Origin: Eucalyptus grandis
Lineage: Eukaryota; Streptophyta; Magnoliopsida; Myrtales; Myrtaceae
Assembly: GCF_016545825.1 (NCBI RefSeq)
Contig: NC_052616.1
Span: 2,790,001-2,854,000, forward strand
DNA length: 64,000 nucleotides
Direction of reading: 5' to 3'
Shown here: one piece after another, positions 38,801-51,713 of the stretch
Position numbering within the stretch: position 1 is the first letter of the stretch
Layout: each line of letters opens with the position of its first letter
Program-made: the position numbers and the translations under genes
Notes under the pieces: generated by a model
Told to the model about the DNA's origin: nothing
Database searches by the model: none
The model's input: the letters and a program-made list of their open reading frames with translations, nothing else

Positions 38801-40970
38801 TAGATTTCATATTTTCTGGTAGCGATCAACCACATTTCCATGCATTTGCACAAAGAAAACATGACTAAGAAATTTGTCCAGGCATATGGAAAAAAAAGAA
38901 GAAAAAGAAGTAATCTATAGCGTCATTCTCTTATTTACTTGTAAGACTTTTCTCACTATTGAGTCATATTGTATTTTAAATTGTAATGGAAGTTGACGGT
39001 CGAGTTAGAAGAACAGCAATATATTTTTATTTTGGCATGATGAGGATGACATTAACATGCTACCGGTTTTTTTATTTTTATGGCTATCAATTTTGTGGGT
39101 CTAGATTGTTTAGTGAAATTATGAAAGTGAAGATGATATTCCAACTTCCCTCTAGGAGTATTATCTATAGTTTGTACAGAGATTGGGGGGACAACATGGT
39201 CCAGAGATCTATCAGAATCGTACTTTCAATGTCCCAAACAATGTCCCAAACACATATGATGGATTAACATGAAGTCGGGAACCAAAGGGTGTGCTGCAAT
39301 TATGGGAACTCCCTACATTCAATCATGCCTATTAGAGAGATGAAAGAAAAAGTACCCGTTGCTGAGAAGTTGCTCCTAGAAATATGGGGCATTTTAGCTA
39401 CCCGGTTCGATCTTGGGAGGCTATAGCGGGAGAAAAGTTTTTCCTGATGAATTCTTCCGACCTTAGATGCGGATTGACTGAGTCGGTCTAGCTATTTTGT
39501 GTCAAACGAAACTGATTGTCACATTGTTTTACGAAATAGAAAAGAAGATAAAGCTGATTGTATTCATGCACTTATTTACCTATAAAACAATACATGATAA
39601 CACTAACCAGTACGTGAAGAATTTGGCTTGAGCTTGACAATCAACGTGTGGACATTGTGAAGAAGAGAGAAAATAGAGTTTCTTGTTCCTACTAGGTTTT
39701 AGATCCATTTACAGAACTTCTTGCTGTATGAATGTCGTATATATCAGCACTGCCTCAATTACCTTAACGATAAGTATGTTATTGAATTATCAAGGCTTTT
39801 TCAATACAGAGTATACATGATAAATTTGAAACTTTTTGCCACTTCGTTGATCAATTTATCAGTTTCCTTCATGAACTTCTTCGGGATGATCAAGTAGACA
39901 ATGAGACATCCTTCGTTCTGCAGGGAATCAAGCCGAAACGCAGGGCTTGGATCGCCATTTGGGCTCCATATTCAGCCCAGTTTTAAGATAGCTAAACTGC
40001 TGTTCCATTCCACCCCGACTTTGGGGGCAGAAGAGTTTCCAGTTTTTATATGAAAGTAGGAATTTAAGTAGCACAGATACCGTATCAGTTCGATCTATTT
40101 CTGTCTTCAAATACTTTGTTTGAGCAGCTGGCAAGCAGAACCAAGTGATAAACCAAGAAGAAATTAAGTTTCTTCAGCTGGTCGATCTATTGGGTTCATG
40201 TTTCCAAGAGCTGGTTGCTTTCACTCTTCCTTCTTGGTACTTTGCTCAGTTTGAAATTTATACAATCAATAGTACTTCCTTTATTGTCAATTTATCTATA
40301 GGCGAAGTTTGTAAAGTGCAATTGATCGAGGCTCAATCTTTGTTCTTGATGCGGGAATTTGGGGCTTCAAATTACTTCTCATTCCATCATTTTTCTCTTA
40401 CCCATATCACAATGTTCTCGTCTCTCTCTAAGGTGCGTCACCTCAAACTTAAGGCCATCGTGGCCTCCGAAAAGTCGAGACTGCCTTAGATCTCAGACCT
40501 CGTGCCTCTTATAAGAGAGAGATTGCTAATGGGGACAGGCCATTATGTAAATTTGATTGCAAGTTAGTAGCAGTAGCAACCACATAACCTAATCCCATAA
40601 TTTTTTTTGGGAAAGGACTTCGAGCAAAATAATGAAAGTTTAGAACTGAATAGAAAAATTTAGAACGTGATATTCAACCATAAAGACACTCTCTATGTCA
40701 CTATCCTTTTTTAGCAAAGATAAATCTATGTCACTTATTATTCAATGGATTATCCCCATGACGTGACGATGTTTTTCTGAAATTTTCTGTCAATAGTTTC
40801 ACTAATGGATATTCAGTTTCTTATTCAAGTAAGAGCTTGAGGTTGAGACTAGCTTTACTTAGTATGAAAGTGACTTTCTTCGTGCTTACTTGCAACTTAT
40901 TAAGCGCCGACATAACATAAACTGAATTGATAATTACTTGCATATTCATTGAACACCATACTTTAGAATG
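35873..40970. other. Intergenic stretch downstream of the AHL23-like gene
   Basis: The first few hundred bases are probably AHL 3' UTR, with A-rich and T-rich stretches. Further on I see no coding exon. A short direct repeat is present at 37551-37598 and 37653-37695. The rest is AT-rich noncoding DNA. Confidence 0.45.
37551..37695 (+). repeat. Short imperfect direct repeat
   Basis: Two copies of about 45 bp, both containing GTACCTTCA, GA-rich text and GTTCGAAT, stand about 100 bp apart (37551-37598 and 37653-37695). Origin is unknown. Confidence 0.5.
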
Positions 40971-43055
40971 GATGTTTTGGTGCTTACTAGATAGTCGAGA
41001 AATTTTCTTACAGAATGATAAAATCTCCGTATGCTTATTTTGCTATGTATGATAAACTTCTCAGGTTGTAATGATCTATTTATGATGAGTATAAAGAAAA
41101 TACATATTAGTAGAATTAGAAAGAATAAATTTATAAAATCAGTAAATTATCATTAAAACTTGTGCGCTCTTGTCAAAGTGAAGGTTATGGTCCTCAAACT
41201 CTGGCTGAGCAAAGGAATATGGGTTGTCCGATAGTCCTCAATTGACATTTGATCAAGATCGAGCTAAACTTTCTTATTGGTCTTGTTTGCAGTTTGGATT
41301 TGAGAACAATAAAATCGAGGATGATATACCATGCCCCTTTTTCATGCCTATTACATGTCAAAAATTTGGAATGTAGCAAGTTTCTTCACACTTACATCAC
41401 TCACAACTAATAAAATGCGAATCTAACTATAGAAGTTGATCAATTCTTGCATATATTTACTAAATTAGAAAGCATTTACTTAGGAGGATTGACATGAAAT
41501 TAAATCCAACCAAATATTTGATATTGCATGGTTGGAAACTAATCCAACCCTTTATGAGCCATGACTAGGCTGACATATTGTTTGACATGATGAAATGTAA
41601 GCACATAGTTTGACAACACTACTCTTATTCAGTCATTGAGTGATTCACAGGTTATGAATATGGTCGATACCCATTAAATTGATCATTTATAATAGCAAAA
41701 AGAAAATGCTTCATTCAAGTAAAGTTATTAGAGATGCTCAAACGGTATACCAGAATATTTCTTTTGACAGAATTTTTTGCTTTTCTTGTCTTTGGGTAAA
41801 TTGTAATTCGATAATAGTCATTCCTTTTGTTAGTATCGACATGCAAGTGTGAAAAGATGTTGTGCGATCCACATTAGTAATCTGCAATTAGAGATAATGC
41901 TAATTAAGTATTTATTGATTTTCCTGTTATTTCCTCAAGTTCTTCTATTTCTTATCCATATCCCTTTCGTGGTAGTGACTAATTTTTTCCTTTTTGTTCC
42001 TCCCCTTATTGCAGGTGCAAGTGGCCAACATGTACGTGGCATGAGGCTCGGAAAATCCACAAGATATGCTGATATTGCGGTGGATAAATGAGATTATTGT
42101 ATTAAATTCTGTAGTAGAAGTTAAGTTCATTTGTGTCTTTTTTACAATCATTTGGTGAAGATCAAGAGAGATTGTAATTTAAGCAAGAGCAGTCTTTCAC
42201 TACCATAATTGTGAATCTGCATTTTACGATATTTCTCTATTTGTTGATATTTGTATCATGTCAGTGCCCGCTTCTAATTATGTATTTTTTTTTTCAATTT
42301 GCAACTAACGAGAAGGGAGATGCTCTTGTGGTTCCAATTCCCAAAGAGCTAATTGGTTTGTTGAAGATCTCTTTAAACTTTAGGTGTTTTTGTAAGCCTA
42401 TAGAAGCTAAGGTCATTTGGTCTTCTTTTACAAACGTTTGGTGAAGATTAAGAGAGATTACAAAAGTAGGTACACAAACTTTTTATTAGAAAATTCCTTA
42501 AAGTCAAAAAAGCAAAAATCACTATGACCCATTAGGCAATCTCCTTAGAACGATGGTATGTTTATTTGCTGATTTTGTTGGACAAGACAAACTTCTTAAG
42601 TCATAATAATCTCTTTAGAATGAGTATAAAGATATTAGTATAGTATTAGTAGAGTAGAAAGAACTAATTTATGAAAAATGTAAAATATCCTTAAGAAATT
42701 ATGCTAATTTATCCAATTGGAGGTTATGGTCGTCAATCATTAGCTGAGTAAGGAATTCGGGTGGTTACACCGATCCTCTACCTTTGGTTATCACCGTTGA
42801 AAAATTCTTATTTAGGTAGTTCACCCTATTCATACATTGCATTTTTTGACATTTGACGCTGAACTTTCTTGTTAGTTTAACTTGCAATTTGGAAATAACA
42901 ATCGACAGTGATAGATCAAGGTAGAGCATTTTTCTTTTATGCCCATTATATGTCAAATTTGGAATGAAGCGATTTTGTTGGCACTTGCATCACTCGCGAC
43001 TATTAAAATGCAAATCTAACATCTAAAGAAATCATTACTTGCACATATTTAGTAA

Positions 43056-43470
43056 CTTAGAAAGCATTTACTCAAAAGGATCGACATAAATTAGAACCTA
43101 ACCAAATGTTAACATTGCATGACTAACAGTTAATCTAACCTTTATAAGTCATGATTAGGCTAGCATTTGGTCCAACGTGATAAAATTCAAGCGCATAGGT
43201 CAGCAACACTATTGATTCAGGTAAGCAGTGATCCCAAGCTATAAATATGGTATGTATTCACTAACTTAGAAAGCATTTACTCAGAAGGATCGACATGAAT
43301 TAAAACCTGGCTAAATATTGAAATTGCACGATTGGCAAGTAATCCAACATTTTTTGAGTCATGATTAGGTTGCCATATGATCCAATGTGATAAAATGTAA
43401 GCGCATAGGTCAGCGACACTATTCCAATTTAGGTAATCACTGATTCTCAGGCTATAAATATGATTGATGC
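43056..43470 (+). repeat. Internal direct duplication within one array unit
   Basis: Two adjacent copies of about 205 bp, each running from CTTAGAAAGCATTTACTCA to a GCTATAAATATG end, lie side by side. The same doubled structure recurs in the next unit (about 44760-45180), so the small duplication predates the duplication of the large unit. The first array unit appears to have a single copy. Confidence 0.7.
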
Positions 43471-46163
43471 CCATCAATTTGATCATTCACAAAAGCCAAA
43501 GAAAAAAAAAAGGGAGGGGGGGAAGGGGGCTCCATTCAACCAAAGGGATTAGAGATGTACCTCTGTTCGGGCAGTGATCTACCAAAAAATTTCTTTGACA
43601 ACAAATTTTGTTTTGCTAATTTTTTGGTGAATCATTGATCCGATCAGAGTTCATTCCTTTTGTCAATATCAACATGGTAATGGTGAAAAGATTTCATGTG
43701 ATGTACCTCGTTGATATGCAATTCTGAGAAGGCTAATTGAGTATTTATTGATTTTCTTGCTAATTCCTCAATTTCTTACTTCTTATCCAATTCCTTTTTA
43801 TTGTAACGACGGCTTTTGCCTTTTTGTTCCCTTCCTCATCGCAGGTAAAAGCGTCCTTCGTGTACATGGCACGAGGATTGATGAATCACAAGATATGCCA
43901 AATGTTATATTGATGAACAAGATTCCTGTATCGATTCTTATCATAGAAGTTAAGGTCATTTGGTCTTCTTTTAGGACCGTTTAATTAAGATTAAGAGAGA
44001 TTGTAATTCGGGCAAAAGTAATTTTTTGTTACCAATAGTGTGATTATGCATTCCGGGTTGTTTTTATGCTTGTGCGATGTTTGTATACCCACTATTAACT
44101 ATGTGACTTTTTAAAATAGACTTGTGTAATGAACGAGAAACGTAAAAGAGAAAAAAATTAGAAAAGTAGATGCACAAACTATTTACGTGAAAAATCTCTA
44201 AAGTTAAAAAAGCAAAATTCACTATGCTGCATTAGGCAATCCCTTTAGAATGATAGTATCTTTCTTTGCTTATTTTGCTGGGTAGGATAAACTTCTCGAG
44301 TCATAATAATCTCTTTAGAATGAGTATAAAGATCAGTACAATATTAGAGGAGTAAAAAGAATTAATTTATGAAATAAGTAAATCATCATTAAAAATTGTG
44401 TTAATTTATCAAATTGGAGGTTATGATTGTCAATGACTAGCTGAGCATGGAATTTGAGTAGTCCATTAATCCTCTAGCTTTGGTTATTTGCCATTGAATT
44501 TTTTTATTTAGGCAGTTCGCCCCATCCATACATTGCACTTTTTGAGATTCGACGCTAAGCTTTATTATTAGTTTAATTTGCATTTTGGAATTTAGAATAA
44601 CAACAATCGACAGTGATAGATCAAGGTATAGCATTTGTTATGCCTATTATATGTAGAAGTTGGAATGGAGTGAGTTTCTTGGCACTTGCATCATTTACGG
44701 ATATTAGAATGCGATTCTAACGTCTAACGGAATCAATCATTATTTGGACATATTTACTAACTTAGAAAGCATTAAGTCAAATGGATCGACATGAATTAAA
44801 ACCTAACCAAATATTGACACGGCAAAACTAGCAACTAATCTAACCCTTTATAACTCACGATTAATGCTAGCCTTTGGTCCAACGTAATAAATGTAAGTGC
44901 ATAGCTCAGTGACACCATTTTGATTTAAGTATCTAGTGATTCTTAAGCTATAAATATGGCACGTATTCACTAACTTAGAAAGTATTTACTCAGAAGGATC
45001 AACATGAATTAAAAGCCGGCCAAATTTTGAAATTGCATGATTGGCAAGTAAATCAACACTTTCTGAGTCATGATTAGGTTGCCATATGATCCAATGTGAT
45101 GAAATTAAGTGCATTGGTCAGTGATACTATTTCAATTCAGATAACCACTGATTCTCAGGTTACAAATATTATAGATGCCCATCAAATTGATCATTCGCAA
45201 AAGCAAAAGAAAAAAAAGAAAAGAAAAAGGAGGGGGGCTCCATTCAAGTAGAATGATTGGAGATGTACCTTTGTTTGGGCAATGATCGACCAGAAAATTT
45301 CTTTGACAACAAATTTTGCTTTGCTAATTTTCTAGTAAATCACTAATCCGATCAAAGTTCATTCCTTTTGTCGATATACATGGCAATGATGAAAATATGT
45401 CATGCGATGTATCTCAATAATATGCAATCCTAAGAAGGCTAATTGAGCATCCATTGATTTTCTTGCTAATTCCTCCGGTTATTATATCTTATCCAATTCC
45501 CTTTCTTTGTAACGACAGCTTTTTCATTTTTGTTCCTTCCCTCGTCGTAGGTAGAAGTGTCCTTCATGTACGTGGCACGAGGATCGAAGAATTCACAAGA
45601 TATGCCTAATGTTGTTGTGATAAATAAGATTCTTGTATCAATTCTTATTGTAAAAGTTAAGGTCATTTGGTCTTCTTTTACAAATGTTTGTTTAAGATTA
45701 AGAGAGATTGTAATCAGGGCAAGAGTAACTTTTTATTACCAACATTGTGATTATGTAATTCATGACATTTTTATGCTTGTTTGATGTTTGTATATCCACT
45801 ACTAACTATGTGACTTTTTATAACAAACTTGTGTGATGAATGAGAAATGTAAAAGAAAAAAAATTAGAGAAGTAGATACACAAACTATTCACATGAAAAA
45901 TCTTTAAAGTAAAAAAAAAATTAAATTACTATATTGTGCCGATTTATCAAATTGGAGGTTATGATTGTCGATCACTGGCTGAGCATGGAATTTTAGTAGT
46001 CCACTGATCCTCTATTATTTGGTGTTGAAAAATTCTTGTTTAGGCAGTTCAACCCATCCACAAATTGCATTTTTTGACATTCGACGCTAAGATTTCCTGT
46101 TAGTTTAACTTGCATTTTGGAATTTAGAATAACAACAATTGACGGTGATAGATCGAGGCATGG

Positions 46164-47051
46164 TATTTTTTTTTGGGGTAAGTATAGTATTGACTTTTAA
46201 CCAAAGGAACTTTACAACAAAAAAATCATGGCACCAACAAAACTTGCACTTAGTGACAAACAAATCATAAGGAGTGGAAGGGTGTCGAAAGTAAAATAAA
46301 AGTGGGAAAGCCAAAACTATGGCAACCCTCCAACAAACTCTACAAAAAAAGATATGACACCTCGGAAGAGAAAATAAGGGGATCAAGTCCCCAACTTCTT
46401 TAAATCCTCCTATTCCTTTGCGTGTCTACCACATTGCTAAACGTAATAGTCTTGTCCTTAACAGCTTTGACGAGAAGCATTTGCAGTGCAGGCACAAACA
46501 GAGCTTGGCTTCTGAAGAGGATGTTGTTCCTTGTCTTCCAAATTACATGACAAAGGGCCCCAAGGCAAATCGGGCAATACAATGCGCAAACTCATTGCCG
46601 AAGAGAGATTTGATGGCCCATTGTAAATTTTCCATTCTCAATCTATTTTGCTAAGGGAGATTGCATATTGTAGCTCAAAACATAGCAAGACCAGCAGTAA
46701 TATGGCAGCCAAAAAACTGATGATCAATAGAATCTGGCCTTAAGTTACAAAAAGCACAAGCACCACCAGCAATTGTACCATAGGAAAGTAAGAGAACCTA
46801 ATTAGGTAACCGATTTCTGGTGATGAGCCAGAGATGGAACCAGTGCCTAGGGGAGATAGTTTTGTTCCAATGAAGGAGGACCACGAGACCAAGCATTTCT
46901 TTAGACGAATAGCTTCCCAAGCAGAAGCAACCGAGATGGATCCTGAGGAGTGTTCTAGCCAACAGAATCGATCTGGGTGCTGCGTTAGTACAGGGAGGGT
47001 ATAAGTCCATGAATCCAGGATGGCCTTGGTGGCTTGGCCTTGCGAGGAGAA
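46164..47051 (-). mobile_element. 5'-truncated LINE (non-LTR retrotransposon) fragment
   Basis: On the minus strand the fragment encodes, across frameshifts and stops, the C-terminal end of a plant LINE ORF2. Pieces resembling the zinc-binding reverse-transcriptase region (WEAIR, WNKTISPRHWFHLWLITRNR) are followed by a conserved tail (CHVIWKTRNNILF). It ends in a poly-A run (seen as T at 46166-46174 on the plus strand). GAGGCATGG flanks it at 46155-46163 and 47052-47060, a target-site duplication of at least 9 bp. Other array units match the flanks as an uninterrupted sequence, confirming the insertion. It is non-functional. Confidence 0.85.
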
Positions 47052-47739
47052 GAGGCATGGCATTTTTTATGCCTATTATACGTCAAATTTGGAATGGAGT
47101 GAATTTCTTGGCACAATCTAACAGAATCAATTGTCGCTTGCACATTTTTATTAACTTAGAAAGCATTTGCGCATACAGATCGATATGAATTAAAACCTAA
47201 CCAAATGTTGACATTGCATAACCAGCGACTAATTTAACCTTTATGAGTCACAATTAGGCTAGCATTTGGTCCAACGAATAAAATGTGAGCGCATAGGAAG
47301 GTGACCCTATTTTAATTCAAATAACTAGTACTTAGAAGAATTGACATGAATTAAAACCCAGCCAAATATTGTCAGTGCATGATTGGCCAGTAATTTGACA
47401 CTTTTTTGGGTCATGACTAGGCTGCCATATGGTCCAACGTGATGAAATGTAAGCGCATAGGTTAGCGACACTATTTTGATTCAAGTAACCACTAATTCTC
47501 AAGCTATAAATATGATTGGTGCCCATCAAATTAATCATCCACAAAAGCGAAAAAAAAAAAAAAAAAAGGAAGGGGGAGGGGGCTCCATTCAAGTAGAGTG
47601 ATTAGAATTGTACATTTGTTCGGGTACTGATCTACCAAAAATTTTATTTTACTAATTTTTTGGTAAATCTCTTATCTGATTAGAGTTCATTCCTTTTGTT
47701 AATATCAGCATGGCAATGGTGAAAAGATGTCATGTGATG

Positions 47740-48656
47740 TAGGGGTGTGCAAAATACGTGGGATCCGCCCCACCCTGGACCGCCCGAACCGGATCGGAAC
47801 CGACCGGAACCGGCGGTTCTTGAGGGAACCGGTTGGGTTCCCGTTCCAGCTTTTTGGGAACCGGTCCGGTTCCCGATTCCATGGGCGGATCCGCCCGCCC
47901 GCCCACCCGAACCGGACCGGTTCCCTTTTAATATTAAAAAAAAAAAAATACTAAAACAAACCTAGGTCTCACGCTTACCGTCTCATCTCACTTCTCTTGC
48001 TCTCGCGGCTGCCTCTCTCTCTCTATCTCTTCCTGGTTCCTCTCGCTTTTTCGATTCCTCCTCGGTGACTTGTGTGTCCGCCTCACCACCCGAGCCACAA
48101 AGCCGTTGTAGCCCAGTCGTCCGCCACCCTCTTGCCAACGCCACTCTGATCTCATACCCGTGCGCCCGCCGACTTGCGACAGCTCCGCACCTCCGCCATC
48201 GTCGTCCTGCCAGATCCGCCTTCCCCCAACGTGCAGCACCACAACCGCCGCTCGTTTCTTCACGCCGATGGCCGCGACTCCAGCAACCCACGAGACCCAT
48301 CCGCGACCAACGCTCGGTGTCCCCTGCTTCAGCCGCACTAATCTCGCTCGACGACTATAGATCTGAGCTCATCTCAGCCTTGACGCCATCGCCGTCCAGC
48401 CGCCTAGCGACCTGCGATCCAGTTTTGTGACCCACGACCCAGCTCCGCCGCTGCCTCTCGCCCAAGCAACCCTTCTGCAGATCCCGAAGAATCAACGTCG
48501 CCTGCATCAAGATCGGTTCCATGGATCACCCGAGACCGGACTGGACCAGCGGTCCGGTTCCCGGGTGGATCCCGGTTCCAATTTTTCGGAACCGGTACTT
48601 AGCGGGCGGTTCCTGGTTCTAGTCGGAACCGCCCGCTCGGACCATGCACACCCCTA
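47740..48656. mobile_element. Non-autonomous hAT-type DNA transposon, 917 bp
   Basis: The ends are perfect 12-bp terminal inverted repeats, TAGGGGTGTGCA and TGCACACCCCTA. They are flanked by an exact 8-bp direct repeat ATGTGATG (47732-47739 and 48657-48664), the target-site length of hAT elements. Both subterminal regions are crowded with GGAACCGG/CCGGTTCC-type words, as expected for transposase-binding repeats. The interior is GC-rich and pyrimidine-rich, unlike the AT-rich host array, with short frames but no recognisable transposase. It lies inside the fourth unit of the tandem array. Perfect TIRs and TSD suggest a fairly recent insertion. Confidence 0.9.
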
Positions 48657-49509
48657 ATGTGATGTATCTTGGTAATATGCAATTATGAGAAGGCTAATTG
48701 AGTATTTATTGATTTCTTGCTAATTCCTCTAGTTTTTATTTCTTATATAATTCCCTTTTAATGTAACGACAGCTTATTCCTTTTTATCCTTCCCTTGTCG
48801 CACGTAGAAGTGTCATTCGTGAGCATGGCACAAGAATAGAAGAATTCACAAAATACGCCAAAATGTTGCAGTGATAAATAAGATTCTTGTATCTATTCTT
48901 ATCGTAGAAGTCAAGGTCATTTGGTCTTTTTTTTTTACGAACGTTTGGTTAAGATTAAGAGAGATTGTAATCCGCGTAAGAGTACTTTTTTGTTATTGTC
49001 ATTGTGATTTTAGGACGTTTTTATGCTCGTTTGATGTTTGTATACCCACTGTTAATTTTGTGACCTTTTACTACACGACTAATGTGAGAAAAAAGAAATG
49101 TAAAAGAGAAAAAAATTAGAGTAGATACACAAACTTTTTATGTGAAATTGTTAAAGATAACAAGGTAAAAATCACAATGTCACATTAAGCAATCTCTTCG
49201 TCACAGTATCTTTGCTTATGTTGCTGTCCAAGATAAACTTCTCAAGTTATAATAGTCTCTTATATGGTATTGATAAACTAGAAAGAATTAATATACAAAG
49301 TAAGTAAACTATCATTAAAAAATTGTGATAATTTGTCAATTTTGAGATTATGGTGGTTAATCACTGCCCTAGCAAGGACTTTGAGTCTCCCTTATCCTCT
49401 AGTTTTGGTTATTTACCGTTCAAAAATTCTTGTTTAGGTAATTCACGCGAGTTTAGACATCTTTTTTTATATTTCTTTTTTCTAAGTGGAACTTCGATAT
49501 ATAGATTAT

Positions 49510-50195
49510 AGGGATAATTGTCCAAAATCTATTTTGCGGAGGCCACTCAATTATTTAAATTTAAATTTGACCTATTTAGTCTTAAACCTTTTATGATTTG
49601 TCAATGTAATTATTTTTACCAATTTTGGTGAATAGTCACTAATATAAATGTTGGTCGTCCTCCAGCACAATCAGTAATGACATTGCTAATTTTTAAACTT
49701 TTTTAAAATGTTTTATTTTTTCTCCTTTTCTTTTTATTTTTTCATTTTTTTCTCTATTTCCATTTGTTAATTGCTTAGGCCTCAACAATATTTGGCGAAG
49801 GTTGTCGACCATAGGCAAGGTGCCTAGATACCCTCGATAGGCCTCACCCAAGCCCTTGCCACCCATAGCGAGGGTAGCAATGCTTGCTCTAGGGCTAGCA
49901 AGGGCATAAAGACCCTTGGCTTGTGGCTGGCGAACCATGAAGAAAAATAGGGAAAAAAGAAGAAAAGGTTAAAAAAAATCAAAAAATTGCAAAAATAGTC
50001 AATGTTAACATGAGTCGTGCCACATAGAATAACCAATATTGTTAGATTATTATGCCAGTGATTTCCAATCAAAATTTAGAGAAAAAATTACATTGGCAAA
50101 TCATTAAAAGTTATAGGACTAAATTGACAAATTGAAAAGTTTAGTACTAAAGTTATACGATAGATTTAGGATTATTTTTTTTTGACAATTTTCCA
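49510..50195. mobile_element. Fold-back/TIR DNA element of about 690 bp
   Basis: The left end reads GGGATAATTGTCCAAAA; the reverse complement of the right end reads GGAAAATTGTCAAAAAA. Inverted similarity continues inward: left TTAGTCTTAAACC..GATTTGTCAATGTAATT pairs with a similar right block at about 50070-50150, so each arm is about 150 bp. The core contains CAAGG/CTAGCAAGG words. It truncates the last unit of the tandem array. I associate this style of repeat with Myrtaceae genomes, from memory. No transposase and no clear target-site duplication. Confidence 0.65.
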
Positions 50196-51713
50196 GAATT
50201 TTAAAATCAAATCTTGTGAAATTAAATTTAAATGAGTTTGATACTCAAAATCAGGGATTGAACCAAACCTTTTCGATTTGAGGTGACGCTCACATCCGCT
50301 CTAGATAGCAAAAGCAAAAAAAAAAAAAACATTAGGACCCTTCTCCACTTTTAGATTTTATTACTTCTAACTTTCATCGCAGTCCCATCAAATAGGTTCC
50401 TTCGAATTCTCTCAATTTCGTTTTGGCGGATGGAAGTTATCTCCTCAAAAATCTCGAATCTAAAATAGATTCGCGAATTCGGGAAATACATTTGCTATTT
50501 CTATTTTATTTTATTTTTTTCTAATGAGCTATTATCTCTGAGTTGTGAATCTCTCTACTAGACAAATTCTCAAGGAGTCTCGAATACTTCACTGCCGGCA
50601 AACAAAGAAAAATTGAAAAAGAATTCCAAATCAAATGGAAGCTGCAAATAAACTTATAAGTTGCTCCGTAGGAGAGAGAGAGAGAGAGAGTAGTCGCAGT
50701 TATCATAATTCTAAAGAAGACAAAAAAGAGGAGAAACAAACGAGATCGCGGCGGATCCGACGACGTCCACGTTCCTTGTACATTTTGCAAGCAATCCACA
50801 TTGCACCTACCATTAGATTTATCATTTTCCTTCCACCGACAAAATCGTCTATTTACGTATTGGTATAACATAACTAAAAGCATATATATATATACTTGTT
50901 CTATGCGGGATCTATTTGCATGAATTTCTTCTTTTCTTATAATTAGTAAACCCTCTTTATATAGATGAATCACGTGCCACAAATGCATATATGTTTTGAT
51001 TATTAATTTATTCGCTAAACAGAGTTTTCTGGATGAGCCTTTGAATAAATCAATCGGGTTGCCAATCTAACAAGGAAATGCGGTATCCATCTATCTGGTC
51101 GGATGAATGAGTCAAGAAGTGGGTCACGATGTGTGTTGGCGACATTTTCAACATGTACGAGTCTACCGCCTTTCAATTATTCGCCACTTATAATAATGGA
51201 AAATGTAAAGTCTACGTCATGGATGATATGTATGTAATAATCGAGAAGCAAACATCGACGGCATATCAGAACGCTCCGTGACAAGAACACGAACCTTCGC
51301 GTCGTCGTACGTAGGACGCGATATGTGCATGCATAGTGCTGGATCGACGACAGACAATCAATGTACCAAATTTTTACTATTGTTCCTCAGATGATATATA
51401 CGTCTAGGGCTTCAATTCAATTTTTTTTTTATCCTTTCGATCTTAAAATAGTTATAGTTAATAACCCAAAACACGCATCAGAAGAAGAAGCATATTCTGA
51501 AGAGAATAGGTGAATACATTAATGTCTCATTACTTGTATATATACATCCAAATCAAGAACTTAGGGTTCTGACCAAGGACCATTAGAGGATTTCTCACGC
51601 CAAGGAAGAAAAAATAACTATAGTTGTACCGATCGAATTATTAAATTAGTTCGCAAGGTTTCTCTACCTTTGGACCTTTTCCAAATGGGTGCTTGTGCTT
51701 GTATGTTTCGTCT
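50196..51713. other. Intergenic stretch, nothing definite
   Basis: AT-rich DNA with a short (GA)n run at about 50673-50690 and no supportable coding exon. The right end is likely the 3' UTR of the SAUR-like gene. Confidence 0.45.

Larger units (their letters stand above)
40971..49450 (+). repeat. Degenerate tandem array of about five units, 1.5-1.7 kb each
   Basis: Anchor sequences recur in order. A GATAAACTTCT-type anchor is near 41051, 42586, 44286 and 49232. A CAAATTGGAGGTTATG-type anchor is near 42711, 44406 and 45946. A GTGTCC..GTAC..TGGCA block is near 42020, 43850, 45555 and 48810. Spacing is about 1.54-1.70 kb once later insertions are subtracted. The fourth unit has lost about 170 bp at its start and holds a LINE fragment and a hAT-type element; the fifth is cut short by another element at 49.5 kb. 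Middle units also contain an internal duplication of about 205 bp, for example 43056-43260 and 43265-43470. No long frame is shared by all units. The best frame, about 75 codons at 45557-45784, has no known domain. Confidence 0.8.

Noticed and set aside
45557..45784. 75-codon frame in the third array unit as a small gene
   Set aside because: Sister units carry stops and frameshifts in the same stretch and no domain is recognisable; kept only as part of the tandem array.
46105..47063. Several 60-107 codon frames at 46-47 kb as possible genes
   Set aside because: They are pieces of one frameshifted LINE C-terminal region with poly-A tail and target-site duplication.
48065..48430. 121-codon frame inside the hAT-type element
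   Set aside because: Composition follows the GC- and pyrimidine-rich core; no transposase motif such as a hAT dimerisation region is visible.
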